From positions 18,328 to 82,327 of the forward strand of contig NZ_JAHLPR010000034.1 of NCBI RefSeq assembly GCF_018918005.1: a DNA stretch of 64,000 nt. The letters run 5' to 3'. This document shows, one piece after another, positions 43,024-51,256 of this stretch. The notes below the pieces were generated by a model, which saw only the letters and a list, made by a program, of their open reading frames with translations, did not search any database and was not told the origin of the DNA. Positions within the stretch are counted from its first letter, which is position 1. Every line of letters begins with the position of its first letter. This DNA comes from Paenibacillus sp. MSJ-34. Its GTDB lineage: Bacteria > Bacillota > Bacilli > Paenibacillales > Paenibacillaceae. The position numbers and the translations under genes were made by a program.

Positions 43024-43773
43024 TTACGTCAATTCTCCTTGCGTTCGTACCGCTTCATAGACGGTTTCGTAGACGAGGCGCCCGAGCAAATTGCCGAGCG
43101 TCGTCGCGCTGCCCGCATAGCGGTGAACGCCGGCGAAGCGCTCGCTTTGGCTGGCGGCGATCGCTACCGTATCCGTCGTCGTGCCTGTCGCGATCTCGCC
43201 GGTATGCGCGTCGACGATGCCAAGATCCTGGAAGGCCGCGCTCTTCGCCTCCGTCGCCGTAATGAGCGCGCCGGCCATCGCCGCTTGCGTCAACCTGCCG
43301 TCAATGGCGACGATCGTATTGATCGTACCCGCTGCGTAAGCGCTGAATACCGGGCGTTCCTTGCCTGCGCGCGCCCCGTTGGATGTGCCGGCGGTCGTGC
43401 AGCAGACGATCGCCGCCTGATCGCCCTCCGCCTCGGCAATCGAGGCAAGGGCGATGTTGGCCGCCGTCAGCAGGCCGATCGTCCGCTCCGGCGCATATCC
43501 CCATGCGCCGATCAAGCCGTCGATATGAGCGACCGGATCGGCGCAGTCGAACGTCTTCGGCACGAAGGCGTTTATGATGCGGTCAGCTCGGCCGAATCCG
43601 CCGCCGTACGGCGCGCCGCTCAGCGTCTCCAGCCCGCATGGGGCGTTCATGACGATATGCCCCAAGCCGAGAGGCTCGCTCCCGTTTCGGCAATGCCGGA
43701 ACTCGAGCCCGGGCCAGACGCGGGATAGGTACGCATCGTTCTCCTTGGACAAATTGCGAAACGGTTGGCTCAT
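43024..43773 (-). CDS. cbiZ: Adenosylcobinamide amidohydrolase
   Basis: 249 residues from ATG 43773, which overlaps the cobD stop by 4 bp. CbiZ hydrolyses adenosylcobinamide to adenosylcobyric acid and aminopropanol, allowing incomplete corrinoids taken up from outside to be rebuilt. The family features FRNLSKENDAYLSRVWPG and DTVAIAASQ with AGTINTIVAIDG are present. The longer frame to 43992 overlaps cobD and has no ribosome site. Together with cbiB and cobD just around it, it forms a cobinamide-remodelling unit. Assignment is by family resemblance. Confidence 0.82.
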   Translation of the reverse strand: MSQPFRNLSKENDAYLSRVWPGLEFRHCRNGSEPLGLGHIVMNAPCGLETLSGAPYGGGFGRADRIINAFVPKTFDCADPVAHIDGLIGAWGYAPERTIGLLTAANIALASIAEAEGDQAAIVCCTTAGTSNGARAGKERPVFSAYAAGTINTIVAIDGRLTQAAMAGALITATEAKSAAFQDLGIVDAHTGEIATGTTTDTVAIAASQSERFAGVHRYAGSATTLGNLLGRLVYETVYEAVRTQGELT

Positions 43774-44870
43774 TGTCTCATCCCTCCCGGCCATACTTCT
43801 TTCATCGCTTCGATCAAGCGTTCGTTCGCCTTCCGGTCTTTCACCGCAATGCGGATATCGGCAGCGGTCAATCCTTCGTACATCGAGCAATTGCGAATCA
43901 GCACGCCGATTCGTCCGAGCTCGGCTTGCATCCGCTCCGCCGTCCACGGCGCCGGCAGCCGCACAAGAATGAAATTGGCTTCGCTCGGCCAAGTTCGGCA
44001 GCCGAAATCCCGCTCCAGCGTTTCGATCAGAAACGCGCGCTCCTCCGCCGTGCGTTCCCTCGTCATCCGCTCATACGTTTCTCCTGCCGCCAGGCAACAT
44101 TCGCCAGCCGCAAGCGCCAGCCGGTTCACGCTCCATGTGACCTGCTTGCGCTTCATACGCCCGATCGTTTCCGGATGCGCGGCGGCGAATCCGAGCCGCA
44201 GTCCGGGAATCGCGTAAAATTTGGTCAGCGACCGGATTACGATCAAATGAGGGTATTTCGGCAGTCTAGGAAGCATCGTCGCTTGCCGTTCCGGCGGAAT
44301 GAAATCGATAAACGCTTCGTCCAGCACGATATAAGTGTCCGTTTCCTCCGCCCGTTCCAATACCGTCTCCAACGTTGACATATCGTATTGCAGCCCTGTC
44401 GGGTTGTTCGGCTGCCCGATAAAAACCAGATCCGTCCGTTCGAGCAAATTGCATAATTCGGCCGTACCGGCGCGAAATCCGTTCTCCTCGCCGCCTTGCG
44501 CCGCGACGACGTTCGCGCCGAATTGGCGTGCCAACTGCATATATTCCGAAAAGCACGGGGTGACGATGCCGACATTGCGCGGCGCAAGCCCGAGCACCGC
44601 CAGCGCCATGCACTCCGCCGCGCCGTTCCCGATGCAGATGGAGGAAGGCTCCAATTCTGTCCGCTGCGCGAGCAGTTTGCGCAACTCACGATGATCGGGA
44701 TCCGGATAATGGATTACCGAATGCAATTCCTGCCGCAACCGTTCCATTAGACCCTCCGGCGGGCCGAGCGGATTAATGTTTGCGCTGAAATCGAGTATGC
44801 TGTCCGGCGCAACGCCGAATTCCGCCGCCGCCGTATCCAAGTCGCCCCCATGCCCGAATCGTTCGATCAT
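43770..44870 (-). CDS. cobD: L-threonine-O-3-phosphate decarboxylase
   Basis: 366-residue class I/II aminotransferase-fold PLP enzyme that makes (R)-1-amino-2-propanol phosphate, the substrate of CbiB. Motifs: DFSANINPLGPPEG near the N-terminus, IGNGAAECM, and the PLP lysine in RSLTKFYAIPGLRLGFAAAHP. The similar fold of histidinol-phosphate aminotransferase is excluded mainly by context (cbiZ, cbiB) and by the SANINPLGPP block. Starts at ATG 44870 behind GGGGGAG. Confidence 0.88.
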   Translation of the reverse strand: MIERFGHGGDLDTAAAEFGVAPDSILDFSANINPLGPPEGLMERLRQELHSVIHYPDPDHRELRKLLAQRTELEPSSICIGNGAAECMALAVLGLAPRNVGIVTPCFSEYMQLARQFGANVVAAQGGEENGFRAGTAELCNLLERTDLVFIGQPNNPTGLQYDMSTLETVLERAEETDTYIVLDEAFIDFIPPERQATMLPRLPKYPHLIVIRSLTKFYAIPGLRLGFAAAHPETIGRMKRKQVTWSVNRLALAAGECCLAAGETYERMTRERTAEERAFLIETLERDFGCRTWPSEANFILVRLPAPWTAERMQAELGRIGVLIRNCSMYEGLTAADIRIAVKDRKANERLIEAMKEVWPGGMRQ

Positions 44871-44893
44871 TTATCATGTCTCCCCCATTTTTT

Positions 44894-44909
44894 ATAATGG
44901 TACCATTAT
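44894..44909. promoter_or_regulatory. 16-bp palindrome in the cobD leader
   Basis: ATAATGGTACCATTAT, a perfect dyad just upstream of the cobD ribosome site. TTGACG lies about 19 bp upstream on the minus strand, so the left arm could double as a -10 box and an operator would directly gate the promoter. Confidence 0.45.
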
Positions 44910-44987
44910 GTTCTCGATCGCCCGTTTCCGTCAACTCCCCGCCGCCGGGCCGCGCGCAGTCCGGCTATATCTCATTGCGGGCAAGCG

Positions 44988-45013
44988 AAAACCGCCGGGT
45001 CGATTCCCGGCGG
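44988..45013 (-). terminator. Terminator-like hairpin upstream of the cobD unit
   Basis: Minus-strand CCGCCGGG-AATCGA-CCCGGCGG followed by TTTTC. No minus-strand gene ends here (the nearest, the FtsW-like gene, ends at 45474), so it may terminate read-through from it or act as an attenuator. Confidence 0.45.
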
Positions 45014-45019
45014 CGAAAA

Positions 45020-45473
45020 GTCGCTGGTGCGCCGCAAGTGACATGCAATATCGGGACGCATGTTATTTGCACCCGACAGCAGTCGAGCGTCTGACAATTA
45101 GATGGAAAAAACGGCGCTAATATGATCCTTTTTCCTCGATATTCTCAAATAGATGGAAAACATACCGTTAATTGATCCGTAGTCGATCAATATCGCGCGA
45201 ACGGTTGGAATTGCCTCCGCAATTTACCGTTAATGCGCTTCCCCTGCTCAAACGGCACGAAATAGATGTAGCTTTTACCGCTAATCGCACCGGAACGCCT
45301 TCATCGGGCACAAACTTGACGGGGCCACCCAGCACACATAACGGGCAGCCCAACGACCGCTTAACCGAAGGCCCGGCGTATAGTGCAACGGAGAGCCTAA
45401 CGTACAGCGCACGGAGAACCCGACCCGCACACATAACGTACAGCGCGCCGCTACATCCGAAACGTCCGTTCCC
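45020..45473. other. Intergenic interval with degenerate short repeats
   Basis: About 450 bp with no convincing gene. It contains AGATGGAAAA blocks near 45100 and 45152, each followed within 20 bp by a CGNTAAT, and GCACACATAACG repeated at 45332 and 45427. Nothing matches a known RNA. Confidence 0.5.
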
Positions 45474-46781
45474 CTATACCGCTTCCTTCGCCGGAATCAT
45501 ATCTTTGCGCCGGTAAATGCCGAGCAAGAGTCCCATCATCCCCATCCATATCAATTGCTGCCCGCCGCCGGCGCTTATAAACGGGAGGCCGATGCCCACT
45601 ATCGGGAGCACGCCGAAAGACATCAGCACATGCCAGGCAAATTGCACCGCAAACACGAAACAGATAACGCCGCCGACAACGGAGCCGAACGCGTCCCGGA
45701 TGCGCAGCGTCATGCCGAGCAGGCGCCGGACGAGAAAGACCATCAGCACGATGGCCGCCGCTCCCGCCAGCCAACCGAAGCTGTAAATGAAATAGGTAAA
45801 CACCATTTCATACTGGATGCTTGGAATGAGCGGATTCGGCGCGCCAAGCCCCAGCCCCCACCATCCTGCCTCGCCGATCGCCTTGAGCGATTGGAGCGTC
45901 GTATAGCCTGCCCCTTCCGGATCGGCGGCCGCGCTTACGAAAGCAGGCAACCGGAACATGAAGCTCGCTCTTGCGGGAAAGAAATGATAAAGCAGGAAGA
46001 CGGGAATCGCAGCGAAAGCGAGCATAGCCAAGTTATGTTTCCAATTGCGCGCGTGCAGCCACCACAATACGAAAAAACCTAGGGCGAACAGGAGCGCATA
46101 CAACAAGCTTGGAACGCCCATCAGCCACAGGAACGGGATTCCGAACAGGACCGCCGCGAGCCCCCACGCTTTCCAGCCTTTATCCGCGCGCTGCGTTACG
46201 ATCCCGGCGATGGCCAATAGCAGCAAATACGGGACAAAACTATAGATGTTGACGCCGATTCCGCCGACGGCAAGCCAGCCTCTTTCGCCGTTCATAGTCG
46301 TGTCGAACCGCATCGCCAATAACATAAGCAGCAGCGAGCCCGCGTACAACGGCACTGCGATCTTTTGCAGCTTGCGATAATCCATAAAAAAGAATGCCGC
46401 GAACGCAATCAAACCTAGGCCTAGAAAAATCAAATGACGGTTGACATAATCAAGCTTGCCGTCCCCTGCCTGAACCGAAGCCATCGCCAGTACACCGACG
46501 ATAAGCCAAACCGCAAAAAAACCGATAAACCCCCAGTCGACGCGCGGCTTATGCGCCGAATGGAACTGGCGTCCAACGGCATGCGCGTCGCCCATATGAC
46601 GAATCGCTTCCGCCGCGGCTTCCTCCTCCGGCATCCCCGCGGCAATCGCCTCTTCCATCCGTTCGGCGATATGATTCTCCAATTCTTCCCGGATCGAATC
46701 ATGCACATCCTTCGCTTTCACATGTTTCAACACTTCATCGATATATGCGCTAATTTTGCCTTGATGCGGCGCTACGCTCAT
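45474..46781 (-). CDS. FtsW/RodA/SpoVE-family membrane protein with N-terminal HAAS domain
   Basis: About 435 residues. Residues 10-75 form a HAAS (helical anti-PadR-associated) domain: ISAYIDEVLKHVKAKDVHDS then IREELENHIAERMEEAIAAG and the MPEEEAAAEAIRHMGD block. After this come about ten membrane helices in the FtsW/RodA order, with WLAVGGIGVNIYSF, MLAFAAIPVFLLYHF and the end IVGIGLPFISAGGGQQLI. FtsW/RodA proteins polymerise peptidoglycan. HAAS domains sit next to PadR regulators in many genomes, and here the PadR gene overlaps the start by 4 bp. The start used (46781) has a coupled ATGA. Confidence 0.82.
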   Translation of the reverse strand: MSVAPHQGKISAYIDEVLKHVKAKDVHDSIREELENHIAERMEEAIAAGMPEEEAAAEAIRHMGDAHAVGRQFHSAHKPRVDWGFIGFFAVWLIVGVLAMASVQAGDGKLDYVNRHLIFLGLGLIAFAAFFFMDYRKLQKIAVPLYAGSLLLMLLAMRFDTTMNGERGWLAVGGIGVNIYSFVPYLLLLAIAGIVTQRADKGWKAWGLAAVLFGIPFLWLMGVPSLLYALLFALGFFVLWWLHARNWKHNLAMLAFAAIPVFLLYHFFPARASFMFRLPAFVSAAADPEGAGYTTLQSLKAIGEAGWWGLGLGAPNPLIPSIQYEMVFTYFIYSFGWLAGAAAIVLMVFLVRRLLGMTLRIRDAFGSVVGGVICFVFAVQFAWHVLMSFGVLPIVGIGLPFISAGGGQQLIWMGMMGLLLGIYRRKDMIPAKEAV

Positions 46782-47110
46782 GCTCCTCCCTCCCCTAACA
46801 CACCGTCCAGCGAATTGCGGAACAGCGTCCACTCCGCCTTTTTCTCTTCCAATAGTCGTTTGCCGGCCGGCGTAATGCGATAATATTTACGTTTGCGCCC
46901 ATCCTGCCGATCCCAATAAGCCTCCACCAATTTGCCGCTTTCCAGCGTATGTAGAATGGGATACAACGTCCCTTCGCGCAATGCGAACGTCCCGCCCGAT
47001 CGGCGTTCGATCTCCTTCGTCATTTCGTAACCGTACATTTCTTTCCGCTCCAGCAGCGATAAAATGAGCATGACGGTACTTCCCTTCAGCAATTCCTTAT
47101 TAATTTTCAA
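46778..47110 (-). CDS. PadR-family transcriptional regulator
   Basis: 110 residues, starting at TTG (47110) behind AAGGAGGAGGA. It is the short PadR winged-helix type: LLKGSTVMLILSLLERKEMYGYEM then LREGTLYPILHTLESGKLVEAYW and the C-terminal dimerisation helix GKRLLEEKKAEWTLF. It is translationally coupled to the HAAS-FtsW gene. A TATAC-ATC-GTATA dyad lies over its start site, suggesting autoregulation. Confidence 0.88.
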   Translation of the reverse strand: MKINKELLKGSTVMLILSLLERKEMYGYEMTKEIERRSGGTFALREGTLYPILHTLESGKLVEAYWDRQDGRKRKYYRITPAGKRLLEEKKAEWTLFRNSLDGVLGEGGA

Positions 47111-47153
47111 ACGAATCCTCCTCCTTGCGCAGGCACCTTTTACCTTGATTTAC

Positions 47154-47166
47154 TATACATCGTATA
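47154..47166. promoter_or_regulatory. Dyad over the padR-ftsW transcription start
   Basis: TATAC-ATC-GTATA lies about 8 bp downstream of the -10 box of the PadR promoter. Plausible PadR operator. Confidence 0.5.
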
Positions 47167-47173
47167 TCTATTT

Positions 47174-47202
47174 ATTATAATGCGGCACTTGTCCCCCGTC
47201 AA
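47174..47202 (-). promoter_or_regulatory. Sigma-A promoter of the padR-ftsW unit
   Basis: Minus-strand TTGACG (47197-47202), 17-bp spacer, TATAAT (47174-47179). Confidence 0.75.
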
Positions 47203-47214
47203 CGGCGAAATTCT

Positions 47215-47243
47215 TTGTCTAACCCGGCAATTTGATTTACAAT
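47215..47243 (+). promoter_or_regulatory. Sigma-A promoter of the lipoate ligase gene
   Basis: TTGTCT (47215-47220), 17-bp spacer, TACAAT (47238-47243), 42 bp upstream of the start codon. Confidence 0.6.
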
Positions 47244-47285
47244 GTGTAAGGAGAGAATAAATAAAATGTCCAGGAGGAGTGAGCC

Positions 47286-48293
47286 ATGCTATTTATCGAT
47301 AATCAGGGCATTACCGATCCGAGGGTGAATTTGGCCATAGAAGAATATGCGCTCAAGCATTTGCCGGCGGATGACAGTTACCTTCTGTTTTATATTAACG
47401 AGCCTTCGATCATCATCGGCAAGCATCAGAATACGATCGAAGAGATCAATGCGGAGTATGTCCGGGAACAAGGAATTCACGTCGTACGCCGTTTGTCGGG
47501 AGGCGGCGCGGTCTATCACGACCTTGGCAACCTGAATTTCAGCTTTATTACGAAAGACGACGGCCAATCTTTTCATAACTTCCGCAAGTTTACCGAGCCG
47601 GTCATCGAGGCGCTGCGCTCGCTGGGCGTCGAAGCGGAATTGACCGGACGCAACGATATCCAGGTTGGAGAACGGAAAATTTCGGGCAATGCCCAATTCT
47701 CTACCCGAGGCAGAATGTTCAGCCACGGAACGCTGCTGTTCGATTCGGAAATCGAAAGCGTCGTGTCCGCCTTGAACGTCAACCCGGAGAAAATTCAATC
47801 CAAAGGCACCAAATCGATCCGCAGCCGGGTAGCGAATATTAAGGAGTTTTTGAGCAAGCCGATGACGATCGAGCAATTTAGAGCCGAATTGCTCCGTTCC
47901 ATCTTCGGCATGGACCCCGATCAAGTGCCGCAATATAAGCTGACGGAAGAAGATTGGCGCCAAATCGAGCGAATTTCCGCCGAGCGGTACCGGAATTGGG
48001 ACTGGAACTACGGCGAATCGCCGAAATGCAATATTCGCAATTCCAAACGTTTTCCGATCGGGATCGTCGACATCCGTCTGGATGTGGAAGACGGGCGAAT
48101 CCAACTTGCCAAAATATTCGGCGATTTCTTCGGCGTAGGCGATGTGGCGGATATCGAGGAGCGGCTGCAAGGAGCTCGCTATGAGGAGCAATCGGTGCGC
48201 GAAGCGCTGCAAGGGGTCGATATCAAGCATTATTTCGGCAACCTGGAATTCGACTCGTTTATCCGGCTTGTTATGCTGCAATCGGAATCTTGA
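47286..48293 (+). CDS. lplJ: Lipoate--protein ligase (LplJ type)
   Basis: 335 residues. It activates free lipoate with ATP and attaches it to lysines of pyruvate dehydrogenase E2 and related subunits. The family motifs LFYINEPSIIIGKHQNTIEEIN and HVVRRLSGGGAVYHDLGNLNFSF, here the RRLSGGGAVYHD lipoyl-AMP loop, are present, along with the C-terminal lobe (about 250-335). The start ATG follows AGGAGGAG. It is followed by a HAD phosphatase gene at 31 bp. Confidence 0.92.
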   Translation: MLFIDNQGITDPRVNLAIEEYALKHLPADDSYLLFYINEPSIIIGKHQNTIEEINAEYVREQGIHVVRRLSGGGAVYHDLGNLNFSFITKDDGQSFHNFRKFTEPVIEALRSLGVEAELTGRNDIQVGERKISGNAQFSTRGRMFSHGTLLFDSEIESVVSALNVNPEKIQSKGTKSIRSRVANIKEFLSKPMTIEQFRAELLRSIFGMDPDQVPQYKLTEEDWRQIERISAERYRNWDWNYGESPKCNIRNSKRFPIGIVDIRLDVEDGRIQLAKIFGDFFGVGDVADIEERLQGARYEEQSVREALQGVDIKHYFGNLEFDSFIRLVMLQSES

Positions 48294-48324
48294 TCACAAT
48301 ACTTACGCCTAAGGAGAGAGACAT

Positions 48325-49128
48325 ATGTACAAATTGATAGCGATCGATGTGGACGACACGTTGATTAACGATGATAAAGTCGTGACGGAAGGAACGCAAA
48401 GAGCGCTGGAGCAGGCGATTGAACGCGGGGTAACGGTGACGCTGGCCACCGGGCGCATGTATGCCTCGGCGCAGAACGTCGCCCGCCAAACGGGGTTGAA
48501 CGTTCCGCTCATTACGTACCAAGGCTCGCTCGTCAAAAACTTGATCGACGGCAGCGTGTTGTATGAACGTTCCGTTCCGGCGGACGCGGCGCGCAAAATT
48601 TTCGAATATTGCGAGCGGAACGAACTGCATCTTCAATTATACGTCAACGACCGGCTCTATGTTCGCGAAGAAAACGACAAAATAAAAGAATACGCCGATA
48701 TCTCGAAAATTCCGTATACGGTCGAGCCCGACTATGCCAAATTGAGCGCCGAGCCGAATACCAAAATGCTGATTATCGACGAGCCCGCCTACCTGGACGA
48801 GCTTGCGCCGATCTTCCGCGACATGTTGGGCGACGCTGTGCATATTACAAAGTCGAAGCCGAATTTTCTTGAGTTTACGCATCGCGAAGGCACGAAAGGC
48901 CATGCGCTTAAGGCGCTCGCGAAGCAATTCGGCTGCGATATGTCCGAAGTGATGGCGATCGGCGATTCCTGGAACGATCACGATATGATCGAAGTTGCCG
49001 GCCTCGGAGTGGCGATGGGCAATGCGATCGATTCGCTCAAAGCGGTCGCCGATTATGTCACGCTCACCAACAATGAGGAAGGAGTGCGGCATGCCATTGA
49101 GAAGTTCGTGCTGCATCCTGAGATGTAA
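48325..49128 (+). CDS. HAD-superfamily phosphatase, Cof/IIB type
   Basis: 267 residues with the four HAD motifs: AIDVDDTLINDD (nucleophile and general acid Asp), TGRM, a lysine in the FLEFTHREGTKGHALKAL block, and MAIGDSWNDHDMIEVAG. The IIB cap (about 80-190) makes it a Cof-type phosphatase, which act on small phosphorylated metabolites with low specificity. It follows the lipoate ligase by 31 bp and ends near a strong terminator shared with the convergent kinase gene. Confidence 0.9.
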   Translation: MYKLIAIDVDDTLINDDKVVTEGTQRALEQAIERGVTVTLATGRMYASAQNVARQTGLNVPLITYQGSLVKNLIDGSVLYERSVPADAARKIFEYCERNELHLQLYVNDRLYVREENDKIKEYADISKIPYTVEPDYAKLSAEPNTKMLIIDEPAYLDELAPIFRDMLGDAVHITKSKPNFLEFTHREGTKGHALKALAKQFGCDMSEVMAIGDSWNDHDMIEVAGLGVAMGNAIDSLKAVADYVTLTNNEEGVRHAIEKFVLHPEM

Positions 49129-49232
49129 CGGCTCTTATCCATTTGCATGAGCCGATTCGAGCGAGCTGCGGTCTCGCGAGCGGACCTTGCGGACACTCGT
49201 TCCGCGAATACGCCAAAGCCAAAGCCAAGGCA

Positions 49233-49265
49233 AAAGCCCGGCGCTGTTATCAGCGGCCGGGCTTT
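49233..49265. terminator. Bidirectional terminator
   Basis: AAAGCCCGG / CCGGGCTTT with an internal CGCTG/CAGCG extension and TGCCGTTTT on the plus side. It overlaps the 3' end of the convergent PfkB kinase gene. Confidence 0.6.
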
Positions 49266-50176
49266 GCCGTTTTCATAAACTCCGTGATTTCCTCTTCCGC
49301 AGCGATGCCGGATTTCGGCCCAACGGCGAGCACCGATCTCGCCGCGGCCGCGCTTGCAAATTCGGCCGTACGACGCAAATCCCATCGTTTCGTCAATCCG
49401 TACACAAACGATGCATTGAACGTATCGCCGGCTCCCGTCGTATCCAGCGGTTCGACCTGAAAGCCTTCGACATGGAACTGTTCCTGCCTGGTCAGGACGA
49501 GGCATCCCCGCGCGCCGAGCGTAACGACGACGATTTTCGAATCGGAGGTGAGCAGCCGCCCGATCGCCTCTTCCCGCGATATGCCCTCGCCGTATTTCTC
49601 GAACGCGAACTCGTTGAAAAACAACAGCCGCGCTTCGTTCATGTACGGTGCATCTTCGTCTCTGCCTGCGAAAGACCCCGCCTCCACGTCGAACGCCAGA
49701 CCCGCTCCGCTATCCCGCAGCTCGCTCATTAGCGTTTCATGGCCGACGATGTTCTTCCAATCCCGTATCGTCGTATAAACGTATGCGGAATGCAGCAGCA
49801 CGTTTCTTTTTCGCTCATCGATTTCCAAAGGCGGCTTGGCGTTCGTCAGCACGAATATTGTCCGTTCCCCGCCTGCCAGCATAATATGCGTCTTGCTGTT
49901 GGGAACGCCTTTGCATATTTGCACGAAATCGGTACGGACGCCGTGACGCTTCAAATCGTGCAAAATAAGCTGCGTATACGAATCGTCGCCCAAATTGCCC
50001 ATCATGTACGTTTCCAATCCGTATCCCGCCATCACGCTGGCGGCGTTGCCGATCATGCCGCCGATTTTGCTCTCTATAAATTCGGCGCGCGTCTTCGCTC
50101 CCAGTTCGGGCCATCGTTCGCACCGGTAATACTCGTCGATGTCGTTGTCTCCGATCGCCACTGCGTATTGTCTCAT
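49250..50176 (-). CDS. PfkB-family carbohydrate kinase
   Basis: 308 residues. The N-terminal IGGMIGNAASVMAGYG block, the glycine pair GNLGDDSYTQ and the catalytic loop DTTGAGDTFNASFVYGL (the Asp is the general base) identify a ribokinase/PfkB sugar kinase. Its most similar kinases in general appearance include the FrlD and ribokinase-like group. It starts 4 bp after the stop of the ADP-ribosylglycohydrolase gene and ends in a terminator, so the two are one transcript. The partner gene suggests a ribose-containing product as substrate (inference). Confidence 0.87.
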   Translation of the reverse strand: MRQYAVAIGDNDIDEYYRCERWPELGAKTRAEFIESKIGGMIGNAASVMAGYGLETYMMGNLGDDSYTQLILHDLKRHGVRTDFVQICKGVPNSKTHIMLAGGERTIFVLTNAKPPLEIDERKRNVLLHSAYVYTTIRDWKNIVGHETLMSELRDSGAGLAFDVEAGSFAGRDEDAPYMNEARLLFFNEFAFEKYGEGISREEAIGRLLTSDSKIVVVTLGARGCLVLTRQEQFHVEGFQVEPLDTTGAGDTFNASFVYGLTKRWDLRRTAEFASAAAARSVLAVGPKSGIAAEEEITEFMKTAKPGR

Positions 50177-50180
50177 CCGG

Positions 50181-51197
50181 TTACCCCCCGCTCACTTGAT
50201 GCAATCCTTTCGCCAAGCGGCCTAAATCCATCTTGTTTCGCTCGTTGATGATGCTGAGGTAGCTTTCCGGCAGCGATCGGCTGCCGTTCAGCGTACCTGC
50301 GATCGCCCCGGCGATCGTCGCCACCGTATCCGTATCGTTGCCGATATTGACGCCGCCGTAGATCGTTTCCATCGTGTCTCCCTTCGCGGCAACGAAAAGG
50401 CCGAAGGCGGCCGGCACGGCTTCCGCGACATGAATGCCGCTGCCGACATAATCGGCGATATCGCGCATTGCCTCGTATACGGAGCCGCTCTTGGCCGCAA
50501 GATCGATCGCCAGCTCCATCCGTTTGTAAACCGACGGTCCGGCGACCGTGATGCCAAACTCCTTGCCTCTTCGCTCGCCTTGCTTCGCTCCGTACAACCC
50601 GGCAAATACAATTTCGTCGACATCCGCGTCGTCTTGCATCGCCCTGCTCACAGCCGCGGCGACGGCGCAGGCGCCGGAAATGGACAAATGATTGCCATGC
50701 GTAGGCAGCGATGCGACGACGGCATCCTCGATCGCTCGATCGAGATCTCCCGGGCGGATGAGGCCGATGGGAAACATGCGCATAGCCGACCCGTTCGTTG
50801 CCCTGCCGTTGTTGAGAATCATATCGCTTGCGACAGGAACGCCGTTTTCCTTCCAAGCGGTAATGGCCGCTCTTGTCGTCGGCCCGGCAAACGGAACGAA
50901 GTATTCGTCATGTTCGGACCATTCGATCAAGCCTTCCATGACGACGGCCTCCGTTACCTCTCCCCGATGGCGTATAATCGCTTCGGATATGAAATAGGCA
51001 AGGCTGAAATCGTCCGTCACCTGGCCGGCAGCGTTTCCCTTGGCGAACGTATCCGCAGGCGGGTTCACCAATTCCTTCACATATCCTCCGAAGTAATCGA
51101 TAATTTGCTCCGTAGTGCGCATTTCCGTTGCGGCGCCCATCGCGTCTCCTACCGCCGCGCCCAAGATGCCGCCCAATATTTTTTCGTATTTGTCCAT
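50181..51197 (-). CDS. ADP-ribosylglycohydrolase (ARH/DraG) family protein
   Basis: 338 residues from ATG 51197 with AAGGGGAG upstream. It is an all-helical ARH fold with two magnesium-binding clusters: GDAMGAATEM near the N-terminus and GGVNIGNDTDTVATIAGAI near the C-terminus, plus GRATNGSAMRMFPIGL. ARH enzymes cleave N- or O-glycosidic bonds to ADP-ribose; many bacterial members act on small nucleosides or ADP-ribosyl derivatives. The longer frame to 51323 overlaps the regulator gene and has no ribosome site. It sits between a GntR regulator (59 bp away) and a PfkB kinase. Confidence 0.87.
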   Translation of the reverse strand: MDKYEKILGGILGAAVGDAMGAATEMRTTEQIIDYFGGYVKELVNPPADTFAKGNAAGQVTDDFSLAYFISEAIIRHRGEVTEAVVMEGLIEWSEHDEYFVPFAGPTTRAAITAWKENGVPVASDMILNNGRATNGSAMRMFPIGLIRPGDLDRAIEDAVVASLPTHGNHLSISGACAVAAAVSRAMQDDADVDEIVFAGLYGAKQGERRGKEFGITVAGPSVYKRMELAIDLAAKSGSVYEAMRDIADYVGSGIHVAEAVPAAFGLFVAAKGDTMETIYGGVNIGNDTDTVATIAGAIAGTLNGSRSLPESYLSIINERNKMDLGRLAKGLHQVSGG

Positions 51198-51256
51198 TTC
51201 CAGTCTCCCCTTCGATGCATACCGCCCCGCCGTCTTCACGGGCCGCGGGGGCGCAT

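Noticed and set aside
42151..43728. 525-codon plus-strand open frame
   Set aside because: Antisense to cbiB and cbiZ; composition is Arg/Ala-rich without motifs. A shadow of the codon bias of those genes.
44871..45060. A second cobalamin riboswitch upstream of cobD
   Set aside because: The conserved GCCACTG and AAGTCAGGAGAC elements are absent.
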